This document shows, piece after piece, positions 9,585 through 18,152 of a stretch of 64,000 nucleotides of DNA. Origin of the DNA: Streptomyces sp. Tu 3180 (lineage in GTDB: Bacteria; Actinomycetota; Actinomycetes; Streptomycetales; Streptomycetaceae). The first letter of the stretch is position 1, and each line of letters begins with the position of its first letter. The position numbers and the translations under genes are program-made. The stretch is taken from assembly GCF_009852415.1 (NCBI RefSeq), contig NZ_WOXS01000002.1, positions 6,240,001 to 6,304,000 on the forward strand, written 5' to 3'. The notes beneath the pieces are model-generated. The model did no database searches. It saw only the letters and a program-made list of their open reading frames with translations, and was not told the DNA's origin.

Positions 9585-10541
9585 ATGACCACAAAGACCA
9601 CGAGCGCTCCGCCCGCCGCCGGACCCCGCAAGGGGCCCCGGCGGCGGCCGCCCGCCTCGTCCGCAACGAAGGTGGGACGCCCCGGCTTCGCCTGGGCGCT
9701 GCCCGCCGCAGTGTTCTTCGCCCTCTTCGCGATCGTCCCGCTGGTCATGGTGGCGGTGCTGTCCTTCATGAGCTGGGACGGGATCAGCCCGCCCGAGTTC
9801 GTCGGGACGGACAACTGGTCGCGCCTGATGGACGACCCGGTGATGCTCAAGAGCATCTGGCTGACCCTGCTCCTGACCGTGCTCGGCGTGGTCATCCAGA
9901 CGCCGCTGAGCATCGTGCTCGGCGTCTGGGCCGCCGGTCACCAGCGCAACCGGGCCGTGCTGTCCGTCATCTACTTCATCCCGCTGCTGCTGTCCGCGAC
10001 GGCCGTCTCCGTGCTGTGGCGGGCCCTGCTCGACCCGAACTTCGGCATTCCGGCCGAGGCCACCTGGCTGTTCGGCGACGGCAACCTGTTCGGTGAGCAG
10101 GCCACCGCCATCGGGGTGCTGGCGTTCGTCAGCACCTGGCAGTTCACCCCCTTCCACACCCTGATCTACCAGGGCGCCGCCCGCGCGATCCCGCAGGTGC
10201 TGTACCAGGCGGCGGAGATCGACGGGGCGGGCCGCTACCGGCAGTTCTTCCACATCACACTGCCGCAGCTGCGCAACTCCATGATCACCTCGATGATCCT
10301 GATGATCGTCGGCGGTCTGACCACCTTCGAGACCGTCCTCATCCTGACCCAGGGCGGCCCCGGCACCGACACCACCATCAGCGCCTACTACATGTACGAC
10401 AAGGCGTTCAAGAGCTTCGACTACGGCACCGGCTCCGCCATCGCCCTGGCCCTGGTCGTCGCGTCCACGATCATCTCGCTGATCGTCGTCCGGGTCTCCG
10501 GCTACGACAAGATGCGCAGCTCCATGGAGGGTGTGTCATGA
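9585..10541 (+). CDS. ABC sugar importer permease (BxlF/MalF-type)
   Basis: 318 residues with six predicted membrane helices (first about residues 33-60, FAWALPAAVFFALFAIVPLVMVAVL). The permease EAA loop is QAAEIDGAGRYRQFFHITLPQLRNS (about residues 205-229), the contact site for the ATPase. It forms the translocation channel with the next gene. It begins 10 bp after the binding-protein gene, and its stop overlaps the next start by 4 bp (ATGA). No ATPase gene is in the operon; in Streptomyces such importers are energised by the shared ATPase MsiK encoded elsewhere (established for related systems, inferred here). Confidence 0.88.
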   Translation: MTTKTTSAPPAAGPRKGPRRRPPASSATKVGRPGFAWALPAAVFFALFAIVPLVMVAVLSFMSWDGISPPEFVGTDNWSRLMDDPVMLKSIWLTLLLTVLGVVIQTPLSIVLGVWAAGHQRNRAVLSVIYFIPLLLSATAVSVLWRALLDPNFGIPAEATWLFGDGNLFGEQATAIGVLAFVSTWQFTPFHTLIYQGAARAIPQVLYQAAEIDGAGRYRQFFHITLPQLRNSMITSMILMIVGGLTTFETVLILTQGGPGTDTTISAYYMYDKAFKSFDYGTGSAIALALVVASTIISLIVVRVSGYDKMRSSMEGVS

Positions 10542-11356
10542 GGCGCCGACCGAACTACGTGGCCGGCGTCGGCTCGCTCTTCTGGCTCTTCCTGGTCGGC
10601 CTGCCGCTGTACGTGATGCTCGCCGCGACCCTGCGCACCCGCCAGGACTACGCCGAGAACGGCCCGGTCTCGATCCCGGACAGCTTCACCCTGGACAACT
10701 ACACCGGCGCCTTCGACTCCGGCTTCGGCCAGTACTTCTTCAACACGCTCGTCGTCACCGCCTGCGTGATCGGCATCGTGCTGCTGCTGGTCCCGCCGCT
10801 CGCCTACGCGATCGTCCGCAGCCGCGGCCGGACCACGTCGGCGATCTTCCGGCTGTTCCTGCTCGGCCTCGCCATCCCGGCCCAGGCCGTCATCGTGCCG
10901 ATGTTCTACCTGATCAGCGAGGCCGGGCTGTACGACAACCTGCTCGGCGTCATCCTGCCCACGGCCGCGTTCTGCCTGCCGATGTCGGCGCTGATCCTCA
11001 GCGGCGCGATGCGCGACATCTCCCCGGAGCTGTACGAGGCCATGGCCATGGACGGAGCCACCCCACGGCGCATGTTCTTCCAGCTCGTGCTGCCGCTGTC
11101 GCGCGGCGGACTGTCCACGATCGTGGTCTTCTCCGCGCTCCAGGCCTGGAACGGCTTCCTGTTCCCGCTCGTCCTGACCCAGTCCGACTCCACCAAGGTG
11201 GTCACCCTGGGTCTGTACAACTTCCAGACCGAACACGGCATCGACATCCCCGGTCTGCTGGGAGCCGTGGTGCTGTCCATGGTGCCCATCCTGCTCGTCT
11301 ACCTGTTCGCCCGTCGCGCCCTGGTCCAGGGCCTGATGGGCGTCGGAGGAAAGTGA
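10538..11356 (+). CDS. ABC sugar importer permease (BxlG/MalG-type)
   Basis: 272 residues with six predicted membrane helices. Starts with one at about residues 10-30 (GSLFWLFLVGLPLYVMLAATL). EAA loop EAMAMDGATPRRMFFQLVLPLSRGG (about residues 167-191). Pairs with the preceding permease. Start ATG at 10538 overlaps the preceding stop. Its own stop overlaps the GTG start of the family-3 glycosidase by two bases (GTGA at 11353-11356), so transport and hydrolysis genes are translationally coupled. The substrate therefore is probably cleaved inside the cell after import. Confidence 0.88.
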   Translation: MRRRPNYVAGVGSLFWLFLVGLPLYVMLAATLRTRQDYAENGPVSIPDSFTLDNYTGAFDSGFGQYFFNTLVVTACVIGIVLLLVPPLAYAIVRSRGRTTSAIFRLFLLGLAIPAQAVIVPMFYLISEAGLYDNLLGVILPTAAFCLPMSALILSGAMRDISPELYEAMAMDGATPRRMFFQLVLPLSRGGLSTIVVFSALQAWNGFLFPLVLTQSDSTKVVTLGLYNFQTEHGIDIPGLLGAVVLSMVPILLVYLFARRALVQGLMGVGGK

Positions 11357-13734
11357 CCGCCAACGTGGCCGTTGAGACCACCCCCGAAGTCCCCCTCTGG
11401 AACGACCCCGCCCACTCCGTCACCGCCCGGGTGTCCGCGCTGATCGACGCGATGACCCTCCAGGAGAAGATCGCCCAGCTGTACGGCGTGTGGGTCGGCG
11501 CGTCCGACGAGGGCGGCGAAGTGGCCCCCCACCAGCACGACATGGAGGAGGCCGTCGACCTCGACGCCCTCCTGCCCACCGGACTGGGCCAGCTCACCCG
11601 CCCCTTCGGCACCGCCCCCGTCGACCCGGCGCTCGGCGCGCTCTCCCTGCTGCGCACCCAGGCCCGCATCGCCTCGGCCAACCGCTTCGGCATCCCCGCC
11701 GTCGCCCACGAGGAGTGCCTGGCCGGCTTCGCCACCTGGGGCGCCACCGCCTATCCCGTCCCGTTGTCCTGGGGCGCCACCTTCGACCCGGACCTGATCC
11801 ACCGCATGGCCGGCGCCATCGGCCGCGACATGCGGTCCGTCGGCGTCCACCAGGGCCTCGCGCCCGTCCTGGACGTGGTGCGCGACGCCCGCTGGGGCCG
11901 CGTCGAGGAGACCATCGGCGAGGACCCGTACCTCGTCGGCACCATCGGCACGGCCTATGTGCGCGGCCTGGAGGAAGCCGGGATCGTCGCCACCCTCAAG
12001 CACTTCGTCGGCTACTCGGCCTCCCGCGCCGGGCGCAACCTCGCGCCCGCCCCGCTGGGCCCGCGCGAGCGCGCCGACATCCTGCTGCCGCCCTTCGAGA
12101 TGGCGGTCCGCGAGGGCGGCGCCCGGTCGGTGATGCACTCCTACACCGACACCGACGGCGTGCCCGCCGCGGCCGACGAGGACCTGCTGACCGGGCTGCT
12201 GCGCGACACCTGGGGCTTCGGCGGCACCGTCGTCGCCGACTACTTCGGCATCGCCTTCCTCAGGACGCTGCACGGCATCGCCGCCGACTGGGCGGACGCC
12301 GCCGGGGCCGCGCTGCGGGCGGGCGTCGACGTCGAGCTGCCCACCGTCAAGACGTTCGGGGAGCCCCTCGTGGAGGCCGTCACCGCCGGCCGCGTGCCGG
12401 AGGCGGTGATCGACCGCGCCCTGCGCCGGGTGCTCACCCAGAAGGCGGAGCTCGGGCTGCTCGACCCGGAGTGGAGCCCCGTGCCGCCCGCCCTCGACGG
12501 CGTCGACCTGGACGACCCGGACGCCCTGCGCGGCAGGATCGACCTGGACGGCCCCGCGAACCGCGAGCTGGCCCGCGCGGTGGCCGAGGAGGCGGTCGTG
12601 CTGCTGAGCAACGACGGCACCCTGCCGCTCCACCGGCCGCGCCGCGTCGCCCTGGTCGGCCCCAACGCCGACGAGCCCACGGCCGTCCTGGGCTGCTACT
12701 CCTTCCCGCAGCACGTCGGCGTCCACCACCCCGGCACCCCGCTCGGCGTCGACCTGCCCACCCTGCGCGCCACCCTGGCCGCCGAGTTCCCCGACGCCGA
12801 GTTCACGGTCGTGCGCGGCACGGGCGTCGACGACGGCGACGTCTCCGGCCTCCCCGAGGCCGTCCGGGCCGCCCGCGACGCCGACGTCGTCGTCGCCGTC
12901 CTGGGCGACCGCGCCGGGCTGTTCGGCCGCGGCACCAGCGGCGAGGGCTGCGACGCCGAGTCGCTGGCCCTGCCCGGCGCCCAGCAGGACCTGCTCGACG
13001 CGCTGCTCGACTCGGGGACACCGGTGGTGACGGTGCTGCTCGCGGGCCGGCCCTACGCCCTCGGCCGCGCCGTGACGGAGGCCGCCGCGATCGTGCAGTC
13101 CTTCTTCCCCGGCGTCGAGGGCACCGCCGCCCTCGCCGGGGTGCTCAGCGGGCGGACCGCCCCGTCGGGCCGGCTGCCGGTGAGCGTGCCGCGCGGAGCG
13201 GGCAGCCAGCCGAGCACCTACCTCGGCGCGCGGCTCGCGCACGCCAGCGAGGTGTCCAACATCGACCCGACGCCCGCCTTCGGCTTCGGCCACGGCCTCA
13301 CGTACACCACGTTCGACTGGAGCGACCTCGTGGTGGACGCCGGGGAGGCGCCCACCGACGGCGCGTTCTCGCTGGCGCTGACCGTCCGCAACACCGGTGA
13401 CCGGCACGGCACCGAGGTCGTCCAGCTCTACCTGCACGACCCGGTCGCCTCCGTCGTCCAGCCGGTGCAGCGGCTCATCGGCTACACGCGGGTGCCGTTG
13501 GCCCCCGGTGAGGCGCGCAGGGTGAGCGTCACGGTCCCGGCCGACCTCGCCTCCTTCACCGGCCGCGACGGCCGCCGCGTCGTGGAGCCGGGTGAACTGG
13601 AGCTGAGGCTCGCCGCGTCCAGCACCGACCCGCGCCTGACGGCGACGGTCACCCTGACCGGCCCGGAACGCCACGTGGACCACACGCGGCACCTGCACGC
13701 CGTCTTCGGCCAGGAGACCGCCGCCGGCGCCTGA
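11353..13734 (+). CDS. Family-3 glycoside hydrolase (beta-xylosidase/beta-glucosidase), intracellular
   Basis: 793 residues from GTG 11353 behind GGAGGA. No signal peptide, so cytoplasmic. Domains in order: GH3 N-terminal barrel (about 20-320, with KHFVGYSASRAGRNLAP and the predicted nucleophile D296 in VVADYFGIAF), GH3 C-terminal domain (about 400-640, LVGPNADEPTAVLGCYSF), fibronectin-III-like domain at the end (GTEVVQLYLHDPVASVVQP). Probably removes sugars from the non-reducing end of the disaccharide imported by the upstream transporter. Length and the SRAGRNLAP motif are common to Streptomyces GH3 beta-xylosidases such as BxlA, but glucosidase activity cannot be excluded. Confidence 0.9.
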   Translation: MTANVAVETTPEVPLWNDPAHSVTARVSALIDAMTLQEKIAQLYGVWVGASDEGGEVAPHQHDMEEAVDLDALLPTGLGQLTRPFGTAPVDPALGALSLLRTQARIASANRFGIPAVAHEECLAGFATWGATAYPVPLSWGATFDPDLIHRMAGAIGRDMRSVGVHQGLAPVLDVVRDARWGRVEETIGEDPYLVGTIGTAYVRGLEEAGIVATLKHFVGYSASRAGRNLAPAPLGPRERADILLPPFEMAVREGGARSVMHSYTDTDGVPAAADEDLLTGLLRDTWGFGGTVVADYFGIAFLRTLHGIAADWADAAGAALRAGVDVELPTVKTFGEPLVEAVTAGRVPEAVIDRALRRVLTQKAELGLLDPEWSPVPPALDGVDLDDPDALRGRIDLDGPANRELARAVAEEAVVLLSNDGTLPLHRPRRVALVGPNADEPTAVLGCYSFPQHVGVHHPGTPLGVDLPTLRATLAAEFPDAEFTVVRGTGVDDGDVSGLPEAVRAARDADVVVAVLGDRAGLFGRGTSGEGCDAESLALPGAQQDLLDALLDSGTPVVTVLLAGRPYALGRAVTEAAAIVQSFFPGVEGTAALAGVLSGRTAPSGRLPVSVPRGAGSQPSTYLGARLAHASEVSNIDPTPAFGFGHGLTYTTFDWSDLVVDAGEAPTDGAFSLALTVRNTGDRHGTEVVQLYLHDPVASVVQPVQRLIGYTRVPLAPGEARRVSVTVPADLASFTGRDGRRVVEPGELELRLAASSTDPRLTATVTLTGPERHVDHTRHLHAVFGQETAAGA

Positions 13735-13752
13735 GCCGCCGCCGGCGCACGA

Positions 13753-13791
13753 GCGGTGTCCCCCGGGGGGAGATCCCCCGGGGGACACCGC
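13753..13791. terminator. Bidirectional hairpin terminator
   Basis: A perfect 17-bp inverted repeat (13753-13769 and 13775-13791) with a 5-base loop lies between the convergent GH3 gene and the dasR-like gene. It has no T-run, as usual for Streptomyces terminators, so it can serve both directions. Confidence 0.75.
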
Positions 13792-13825
13792 TGTCCTGTC
13801 CCCTCGTCAGGGAGCGCCGGCCGGG

Positions 13826-14590
13826 TCAGGGCGCCGGCCGGGTCAGGACCGCCGTGAACCGGTAGCGCGAGCCGCGGTACACCGAGCGGACCCACTCCAC
13901 CGGCGTCCCCGTCTCGTCCCGGGAGTGGCGGGACAGCAGCAGCATCGGCAGGCCCACGTCGGTGGCCAGCAGCCCGGCCTCCCGCGGGGTGGCCGGGGAC
14001 GTCTCGATGGTCTCGTCGGCCTCCGCCGGGCGCACGCCGTACACCTCGGCGAGCGTCGTGTAGAGCGAGGTGCGGCGGGCCAGGTTGCGGCGCAGGCCGG
14101 GGAAGCGCCGTGCGGACAGGTGGGTCGTCTCGATGGCCATGGGCTCGCCGCCCGCCAGCCGCAGCCGCTCGATGCGCAGCACCCGGTCGCCGCGCCCCAC
14201 TTCGAGCAGGGCCGCCAGCTCCTCGTCCGCGGCGACGTACCCGATGTCCAGGACCCGTGAGGCGGGTTCGAGCCCCTGGGCCCGCATGTCCTCGGTGTAC
14301 GAGGTCAGTTGGAGCGTCCGGTACACCTTCGGGCGCGCGACGAAGGTGCCCTTGCCCTGGATGCGGTCCAGGCGGCCCTCGCTGACGAGTTCCTGCATGG
14401 CCTTGCGGACGGTGGTGCGCGAGGTGCGGAACTCGACGGCGAGGAAGCGCTCGGCCGGCATCGGCGAGCCCGGCGGGCGCGCCTCGGTCATCCGCAGGAG
14501 CCGCTGCTTGATGGCGTAGTACTTCGGGACGCGGCCGGTGCGGCCGGGTGCCCCCGACTCGGCCTGGGCGCTGCTGACGTCCGTGCTCAT
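13826..14590 (-). CDS. dasR: DasR-type GntR/HutC-family regulator
   Basis: 254 residues. Winged helix at about residues 20-90 (VPKYYAIKQRLL, SRTTVRKAMQELVSEGRLDRIQGKGTFVARPKV). A UTRA effector domain follows (SYTEDMRAQGLEPASRVLDIGY, GEPMAIETTHLSARRFPGL, ETSPATPREAGLL, GLPMLLLSRHS, VEWVRSVYRG). N-terminus MSTDVSSA and the body closely resemble DasR, the N-acetylglucosamine-responsive regulator of chitin use, antibiotics and development. The protein departs from the highly conserved S. coelicolor DasR at many positions as I remember it, so this may be a paralogue rather than the global regulator. Good ribosome site (GGAAGGCAGG). Divergent from dasA with three dre-like boxes between. Confidence 0.85.
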   Translation of the reverse strand: MSTDVSSAQAESGAPGRTGRVPKYYAIKQRLLRMTEARPPGSPMPAERFLAVEFRTSRTTVRKAMQELVSEGRLDRIQGKGTFVARPKVYRTLQLTSYTEDMRAQGLEPASRVLDIGYVAADEELAALLEVGRGDRVLRIERLRLAGGEPMAIETTHLSARRFPGLRRNLARRTSLYTTLAEVYGVRPAEADETIETSPATPREAGLLATDVGLPMLLLSRHSRDETGTPVEWVRSVYRGSRYRFTAVLTRPAP

Positions 14591-14713
14591 GACCTGCCTT
14601 CCGGCTGCGGTGTCCGGCGCGCGGACGGCAGGGGCCGGCCGCGGTGCACGTCGGCGGACCGCCGGGTTCGGCGCCGCACGCTCGGCGAACCCGTTATAAC
14701 CGTGCGTCCTCTT

Positions 14714-14729
14714 TTTGGTCTAGTCCAAC
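14714..14729. promoter_or_regulatory. DasR-box-like site 1 (dre), dasR-proximal
   Basis: TTTGGTCTAGTCCAAC matches the dre consensus ACTGGTCTAGACCACT at 11 of 16 positions including the whole GGTCTAG core and CCA. It lies 124 bp upstream of the dasR-like start, so it fits autoregulation. Confidence 0.7.
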
Positions 14730-14811
14730 TGTCGACGCGTAGGGGTTTGGGGGGAGTTCGGGCGTCCGGCGGGGGTGTCGGAGTCGTTACCGGCGAGGGC
14801 GGACACGACCC

Positions 14812-14840
14812 TTGACAGGGCCATAGGTCTAGGCCAAGCT
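14812..14840 (+). promoter_or_regulatory. Predicted dasA promoter
   Basis: TTGACA (14812-14817) followed after 17 bp by CAAGCT (14835-14840). The -35 is perfect, the -10 weak. dre-like site 2 sits in the spacer and reaches the -10, and site 3 lies just downstream of the expected start, so DasR binding would block it. Confidence 0.5.
14823..14838. promoter_or_regulatory. DasR-box-like site 2 (dre)
   Basis: ATAGGTCTAGGCCAAG carries the GGTCTAG core and CCA of the dre consensus (11 of 16). It lies between the predicted -35 and -10 of dasA. Confidence 0.65.
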
Positions 14841-14846
14841 CCCCTT

Positions 14847-14862
14847 GCTGGTCTAAACCATT
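14847..14862. promoter_or_regulatory. DasR-box-like site 3 (dre), best match
   Basis: GCTGGTCTAAACCATT matches the dre consensus at 13 of 16 positions and is the best of the three boxes. It starts 24 bp after site 2 (centre to centre), near two helical turns, compatible with cooperative binding. Confidence 0.75.
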
Positions 14863-14963
14863 TAGGGGAAGCCGGGTCCCAGCCCGCCGAGCTGTTGCGC
14901 CGTTTGTGAGGGTCACCGCCGAGGGCGTGGGTGTGCAAGGCAATTCCTGAGGAGGGGTGGCGC

Positions 14964-16241
14964 GTGAAGCGCAAGCTGATAGCCGCGATCGGGGTCGCGG
15001 GCATGTTGTTCTCCGTCGCTGCGTGCGGCGGCGACGGCGGTGACGAGGGCGGGAAGACCGGCGCGGACGGGTACGCCGGCCAGACGCTCACCGTGTGGGT
15101 GATGGACGGCTCCTCGCCGGACCAGTGGCAGAAGGACCTCGCCGCCGAGTTCGAGGCGAAGACCAAGGCCAAGGTCAAGTTCGAGGTCCAGCAGTGGAAC
15201 GGCATCCAGCAGAAGCTGACCACCGCGCTGTCCGAGGAGAACCCGCCCGACGTCTTCGAGATCGGCAACACCCAGACCCCGGCCTACGCCAAGACCGGCG
15301 GCCTCGCCGACCTCGCCGACCTCAAGTCCGAGATCGGCGCCGACTGGACCGCGTCCCTCAACGAGTCGTCCGTCTACGAGGGCAAGCAGTACGCGGCGCC
15401 GTGGTACTTCGCCAACCGCGTCGTCCTCTACAACAAGAAGGTCTGGGCGGACGCGGGGCTGAAGGACACCCCCAAGACCCGCGACGAGTTCTACGACGCG
15501 CTCAGGACGATCGGTGACAAGACCGACGCCGAGCCGATCTACCTGCCGGGCCAGAACTGGTACCACTTCGTCGGCCTGGTGATCGGCGAGGGCGCCGAAC
15601 TGGTCAAGAAGGACGGCGACAAGTACGTCTCCAACCTCGACGACCCCAAGGTCGCCGCCGCCATGGAGACCTACAAGAAGTTCCAGTCCCTCTCCGAGGC
15701 CCCCAAGGACAAGGACGAGGCCACCCCGCAGCAGGGCGAGGTCTTCGCCAAGGGCAATGTCGGCGCCTTCATCGGCATGGGCTGGGAAGCCGGCATCGCC
15801 ATCAAGGCCAACCCGAAGATCGAGAAGGAGATCGGCTACTTCACCATCCCCGGTGCCACGGCCGACAAGCCCGAGGGCGTCTTCCTCGGCGGCTCCAACC
15901 TCGCCGTCGCCGCGGGCAGCCAGAAGCAGGACCTCGCCAAGGAGTTCCTGAAGCTCGCCCTCTCCGACAAGTTCGAGGGCCAGCTGGCCAAGCTCAACGG
16001 CGTCATCCCCAACAAGGAGTCGCTGCAGAGCAACCTCAAGGGCAACGCCCCCGCCGAGGCAGCCGCGCCGGCCGCCGCCGTCGGCGGCACCACGCCGCTG
16101 ATCCCCGAGTGGGCCGCGGTGGAGAACGCCCCCAACCCGATCAAGACGTACATGACCGCCGTGCTGAACGGCAAGTCCCCGGCCGAGGCCGCCGAGCAGG
16201 TCGAGGGCGAGTTCAACAAGCGCCTGGCGCAGCAGCAGTAG
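14964..16241 (+). CDS. dasA: DasA, chito-oligosaccharide ABC binding lipoprotein
   Basis: 425 residues from GTG 14964 behind GAGGAGGGG. Lipoprotein signal with lipobox SVAAC, cysteine at residue 21. The mature part closely follows Streptomyces DasA (ETLTVWVMDGSSPDQWQKDL-type opening, EENPPDVFEIGNTQTPAYAKTGGLADL, PIYLPGQNWYHFVGLVIGEG, IGYFTIPGATADKPEGVFLGGSNLAVAAGS, NKRLAQQQ end). DasA binds chitobiose and longer GlcNAc oligomers for uptake by DasBC. Two dre-like boxes upstream predict DasR control. A hairpin after the gene (16261-16296) probably makes dasA more abundant than the permease messages. Confidence 0.93.
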   Translation: MKRKLIAAIGVAGMLFSVAACGGDGGDEGGKTGADGYAGQTLTVWVMDGSSPDQWQKDLAAEFEAKTKAKVKFEVQQWNGIQQKLTTALSEENPPDVFEIGNTQTPAYAKTGGLADLADLKSEIGADWTASLNESSVYEGKQYAAPWYFANRVVLYNKKVWADAGLKDTPKTRDEFYDALRTIGDKTDAEPIYLPGQNWYHFVGLVIGEGAELVKKDGDKYVSNLDDPKVAAAMETYKKFQSLSEAPKDKDEATPQQGEVFAKGNVGAFIGMGWEAGIAIKANPKIEKEIGYFTIPGATADKPEGVFLGGSNLAVAAGSQKQDLAKEFLKLALSDKFEGQLAKLNGVIPNKESLQSNLKGNAPAEAAAPAAAVGGTTPLIPEWAAVENAPNPIKTYMTAVLNGKSPAEAAEQVEGEFNKRLAQQQ

Positions 16242-16260
16242 AAGCGCACGCGCTCCGACC

Positions 16261-16296
16261 GGGGCGGGGGCCGGCCGACGCGACGGCCCCCGCCCC
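16261..16296 (+). terminator. Hairpin between dasA and dasB (likely attenuator)
   Basis: Perfect 13-bp inverted repeat GGGGCGGGGGCCG/CGGCCCCCGCCCC (16261-16273, 16284-16296), loop of 10. Located after the binding-protein stop and 33 bp before dasB, where such hairpins stabilise the binding-protein transcript and reduce read-through into the permeases. Confidence 0.65.
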
Positions 16297-16329
16297 GCGT
16301 TGAGCACGCCGAGAAGAGAGATCGCGAGC

Positions 16330-17316
16330 ATGACCGTGCAGACCGAACGGCCGCCCTCCGGCCCGGCGGACGTCCGCAAGGCGGACGACGGGGGACCCGG
16401 CAGGCCGACACCGCGAGCCGCGTCGCGCGCCGGCGCGCTCGTCCCGTACCTGTTGCTGCTGCCCGCCTGCGCGGCCACCGTGCTGCTGCTCGGCTGGCCG
16501 CTGCTGAAGGACGTGCTGCTGTCGTTCCAGAACCTCAACATGGCGCAGCTGATCCAGCACGTCACCGAGTGGAACGGCGTCGACAACTACAAGGACGTCC
16601 TCACCGGCGAGGACTTCTGGAGGGTCACCCTCCGCTCCATCCTGTTCACGGCGGCCAACGTCGCCCTGATCATGCTCCTGGGCACGCTGATCGGCCTGCT
16701 GCTCGCCCGCCTCGGCACGTGGATGCGGTTCACCCTGATGATCGGCCTGGTGCTGGCCTGGGCCATGCCCGTCGTGGCCGCCACCACCGTCTACCAGTGG
16801 CTGTTCGCCCAGCGCTTCGGCGTCGTCAACTGGGTCCTGGACAAGCTCGGCTGGCACTCCATGGCCGACTACAGCTGGACCAGCAGCCAGATGTCGACGT
16901 TCTTCGTCGTCACCCTGCTGATCGTGTGGATGTCCGTCCCGTTCGTCGCGATCAACCTCTACGCGGCGACCACCACCATCCCGAAGGAGCTCTACGAGGC
17001 CGCGTCGCTCGACGGCGCCGGCGCCTGGCGGAGCTTCACCACGGTCACCCTGCCGTTCCTGCGGCCGTTCCTCTACGCGACGACCTTCCTGGAGATCATC
17101 TGGGTCTTCAAGGCGTTCGTCCAGGTCTTCACCTTCAACGGCGGCGGCCCCGACCGGCTCACCGAGATCCTGCCGGTCTACGCCTACGTCGAGGGCGTCG
17201 GCAACCAGCACTACGGCATGGGCGCGGCGATCGCCGTCCTGACCATCCTGATCCTGCTCGGCCTGACCGCCTACTACCTCAGGATCGTGCTCAAGCAAGA
17301 GGAGGACGAGCTGTGA
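16330..17316 (+). CDS. dasB: DasB, chito-oligosaccharide ABC permease
   Basis: 328 residues from ATG 16330; a TTG 30 bp upstream is less likely. A 40-residue cytoplasmic leader precedes six membrane helices (first PYLLLLPACAATVLLLGWPLL). EAA loop EAASLDGAGAWRSFTTVTLPFLRP (about residues 224-247). Forms the channel with DasC for the sugar delivered by DasA. Its stop overlaps the dasC GTG by 4 bp (GTGA). No ATPase in the locus, consistent with the established use of MsiK by DasABC. Confidence 0.9.
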   Translation: MTVQTERPPSGPADVRKADDGGPGRPTPRAASRAGALVPYLLLLPACAATVLLLGWPLLKDVLLSFQNLNMAQLIQHVTEWNGVDNYKDVLTGEDFWRVTLRSILFTAANVALIMLLGTLIGLLLARLGTWMRFTLMIGLVLAWAMPVVAATTVYQWLFAQRFGVVNWVLDKLGWHSMADYSWTSSQMSTFFVVTLLIVWMSVPFVAINLYAATTTIPKELYEAASLDGAGAWRSFTTVTLPFLRPFLYATTFLEIIWVFKAFVQVFTFNGGGPDRLTEILPVYAYVEGVGNQHYGMGAAIAVLTILILLGLTAYYLRIVLKQEEDEL

Positions 17317-18143
17317 AGCGCTCGCTCTTCGGCCGCCTGTGGCCCAACGTCACGGCCGTCGTCCTGTTCGCCGGCCTCGTCTTCCCCGTGTACTGGATGT
17401 TCGCCACGGCCTTCAAGCCGACCGGCGACATCATCTCGGAGGACCCGGTCTGGTTCCCGACCGACTTCACCTTCGAGCACTTCAGGACCGCCACCGGCGT
17501 CGACAACTTCTGGACGTTCGTCCGCAACTCGCTGGTCGTCACCGTCCTCGCGGTCGTCTTCTCGCTGATCATCGCCCTGGTCGCGTCCTTCGCCCTGGCG
17601 CGGATGCGGTTCAGGGGGCGGCGCGGCTTCGTCATCGGCTTCATGCTCGCCCAGATGGCGCCCTGGGAGGTCATGGTCATCGCGATCTACATGATCGTGC
17701 GGGACGCCTCGATGCTGAACAGCCTGGTGCCGCTCACGGCCTTCTACACGATGATGATCCTGCCCTTCACCATCCTGACGCTGCGCGGCTTCGTCGCCGC
17801 CGTGCCCAGGGAGCTGGAGGAGGCGGCGATGGTCGACGGCTGCACCCGCCTCACCGCGTTCCGCCGCGTCATCCTGCCGCTGCTCGCGCCCGGCCTGATG
17901 TCCACCTCGATGTTCGGCTTCATCACCGCCTGGAACGAGTTCCCGCTCGTGCTGGTGCTCAACAAGGAGGCCGGGGCGCAGACCCTGCCCCTGTGGCTGT
18001 CCAGCTTCCAGACCGTCTTCGGCAACGACTGGGGCGCCACCATGGCCGCCTCGTCCCTCTTCGCCGTCCCGATCCTGATCCTCTTCGTCTTCCTGCAGCG
18101 CAGGGCCGTCAGCGGCCTCACCGCGGGCGCCGTGAAGGGATAA
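17313..18143 (+). CDS. dasC: DasC, chito-oligosaccharide ABC permease
   Basis: 276 residues from GTG 17313, overlapping the dasB stop. Six predicted membrane helices (first about residues 11-32). EAA loop EEAAMVDGCTRLTAFRRVILPLLAPG (about 167-192). Second half of the DasBC channel. Ends 9 bp before the hexosaminidase gene, so the four das genes form one unit interrupted only by the dasA-dasB hairpin. Confidence 0.9.
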   Translation: MKRSLFGRLWPNVTAVVLFAGLVFPVYWMFATAFKPTGDIISEDPVWFPTDFTFEHFRTATGVDNFWTFVRNSLVVTVLAVVFSLIIALVASFALARMRFRGRRGFVIGFMLAQMAPWEVMVIAIYMIVRDASMLNSLVPLTAFYTMMILPFTILTLRGFVAAVPRELEEAAMVDGCTRLTAFRRVILPLLAPGLMSTSMFGFITAWNEFPLVLVLNKEAGAQTLPLWLSSFQTVFGNDWGATMAASSLFAVPILILFVFLQRRAVSGLTAGAVKG

Positions 18144-18152
18144 CGCCACCCG

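Noticed and set aside
7019..9913. Very long minus-strand frame continuing upstream of the LacI-family gene across the binding-protein gene
   Set aside because: Only the first 1.1 kb (7019-8134) is LacI-like. The rest is antisense to a lipoprotein and permease gene and is low-complexity, as expected for the complementary frame of GC-rich DNA.
11299..13788. 829-residue minus-strand frame opposite the family-3 glycosidase
   Set aside because: Gly/Ala/Val/Arg-rich composition, no domain, fully antisense to a clear enzyme gene.
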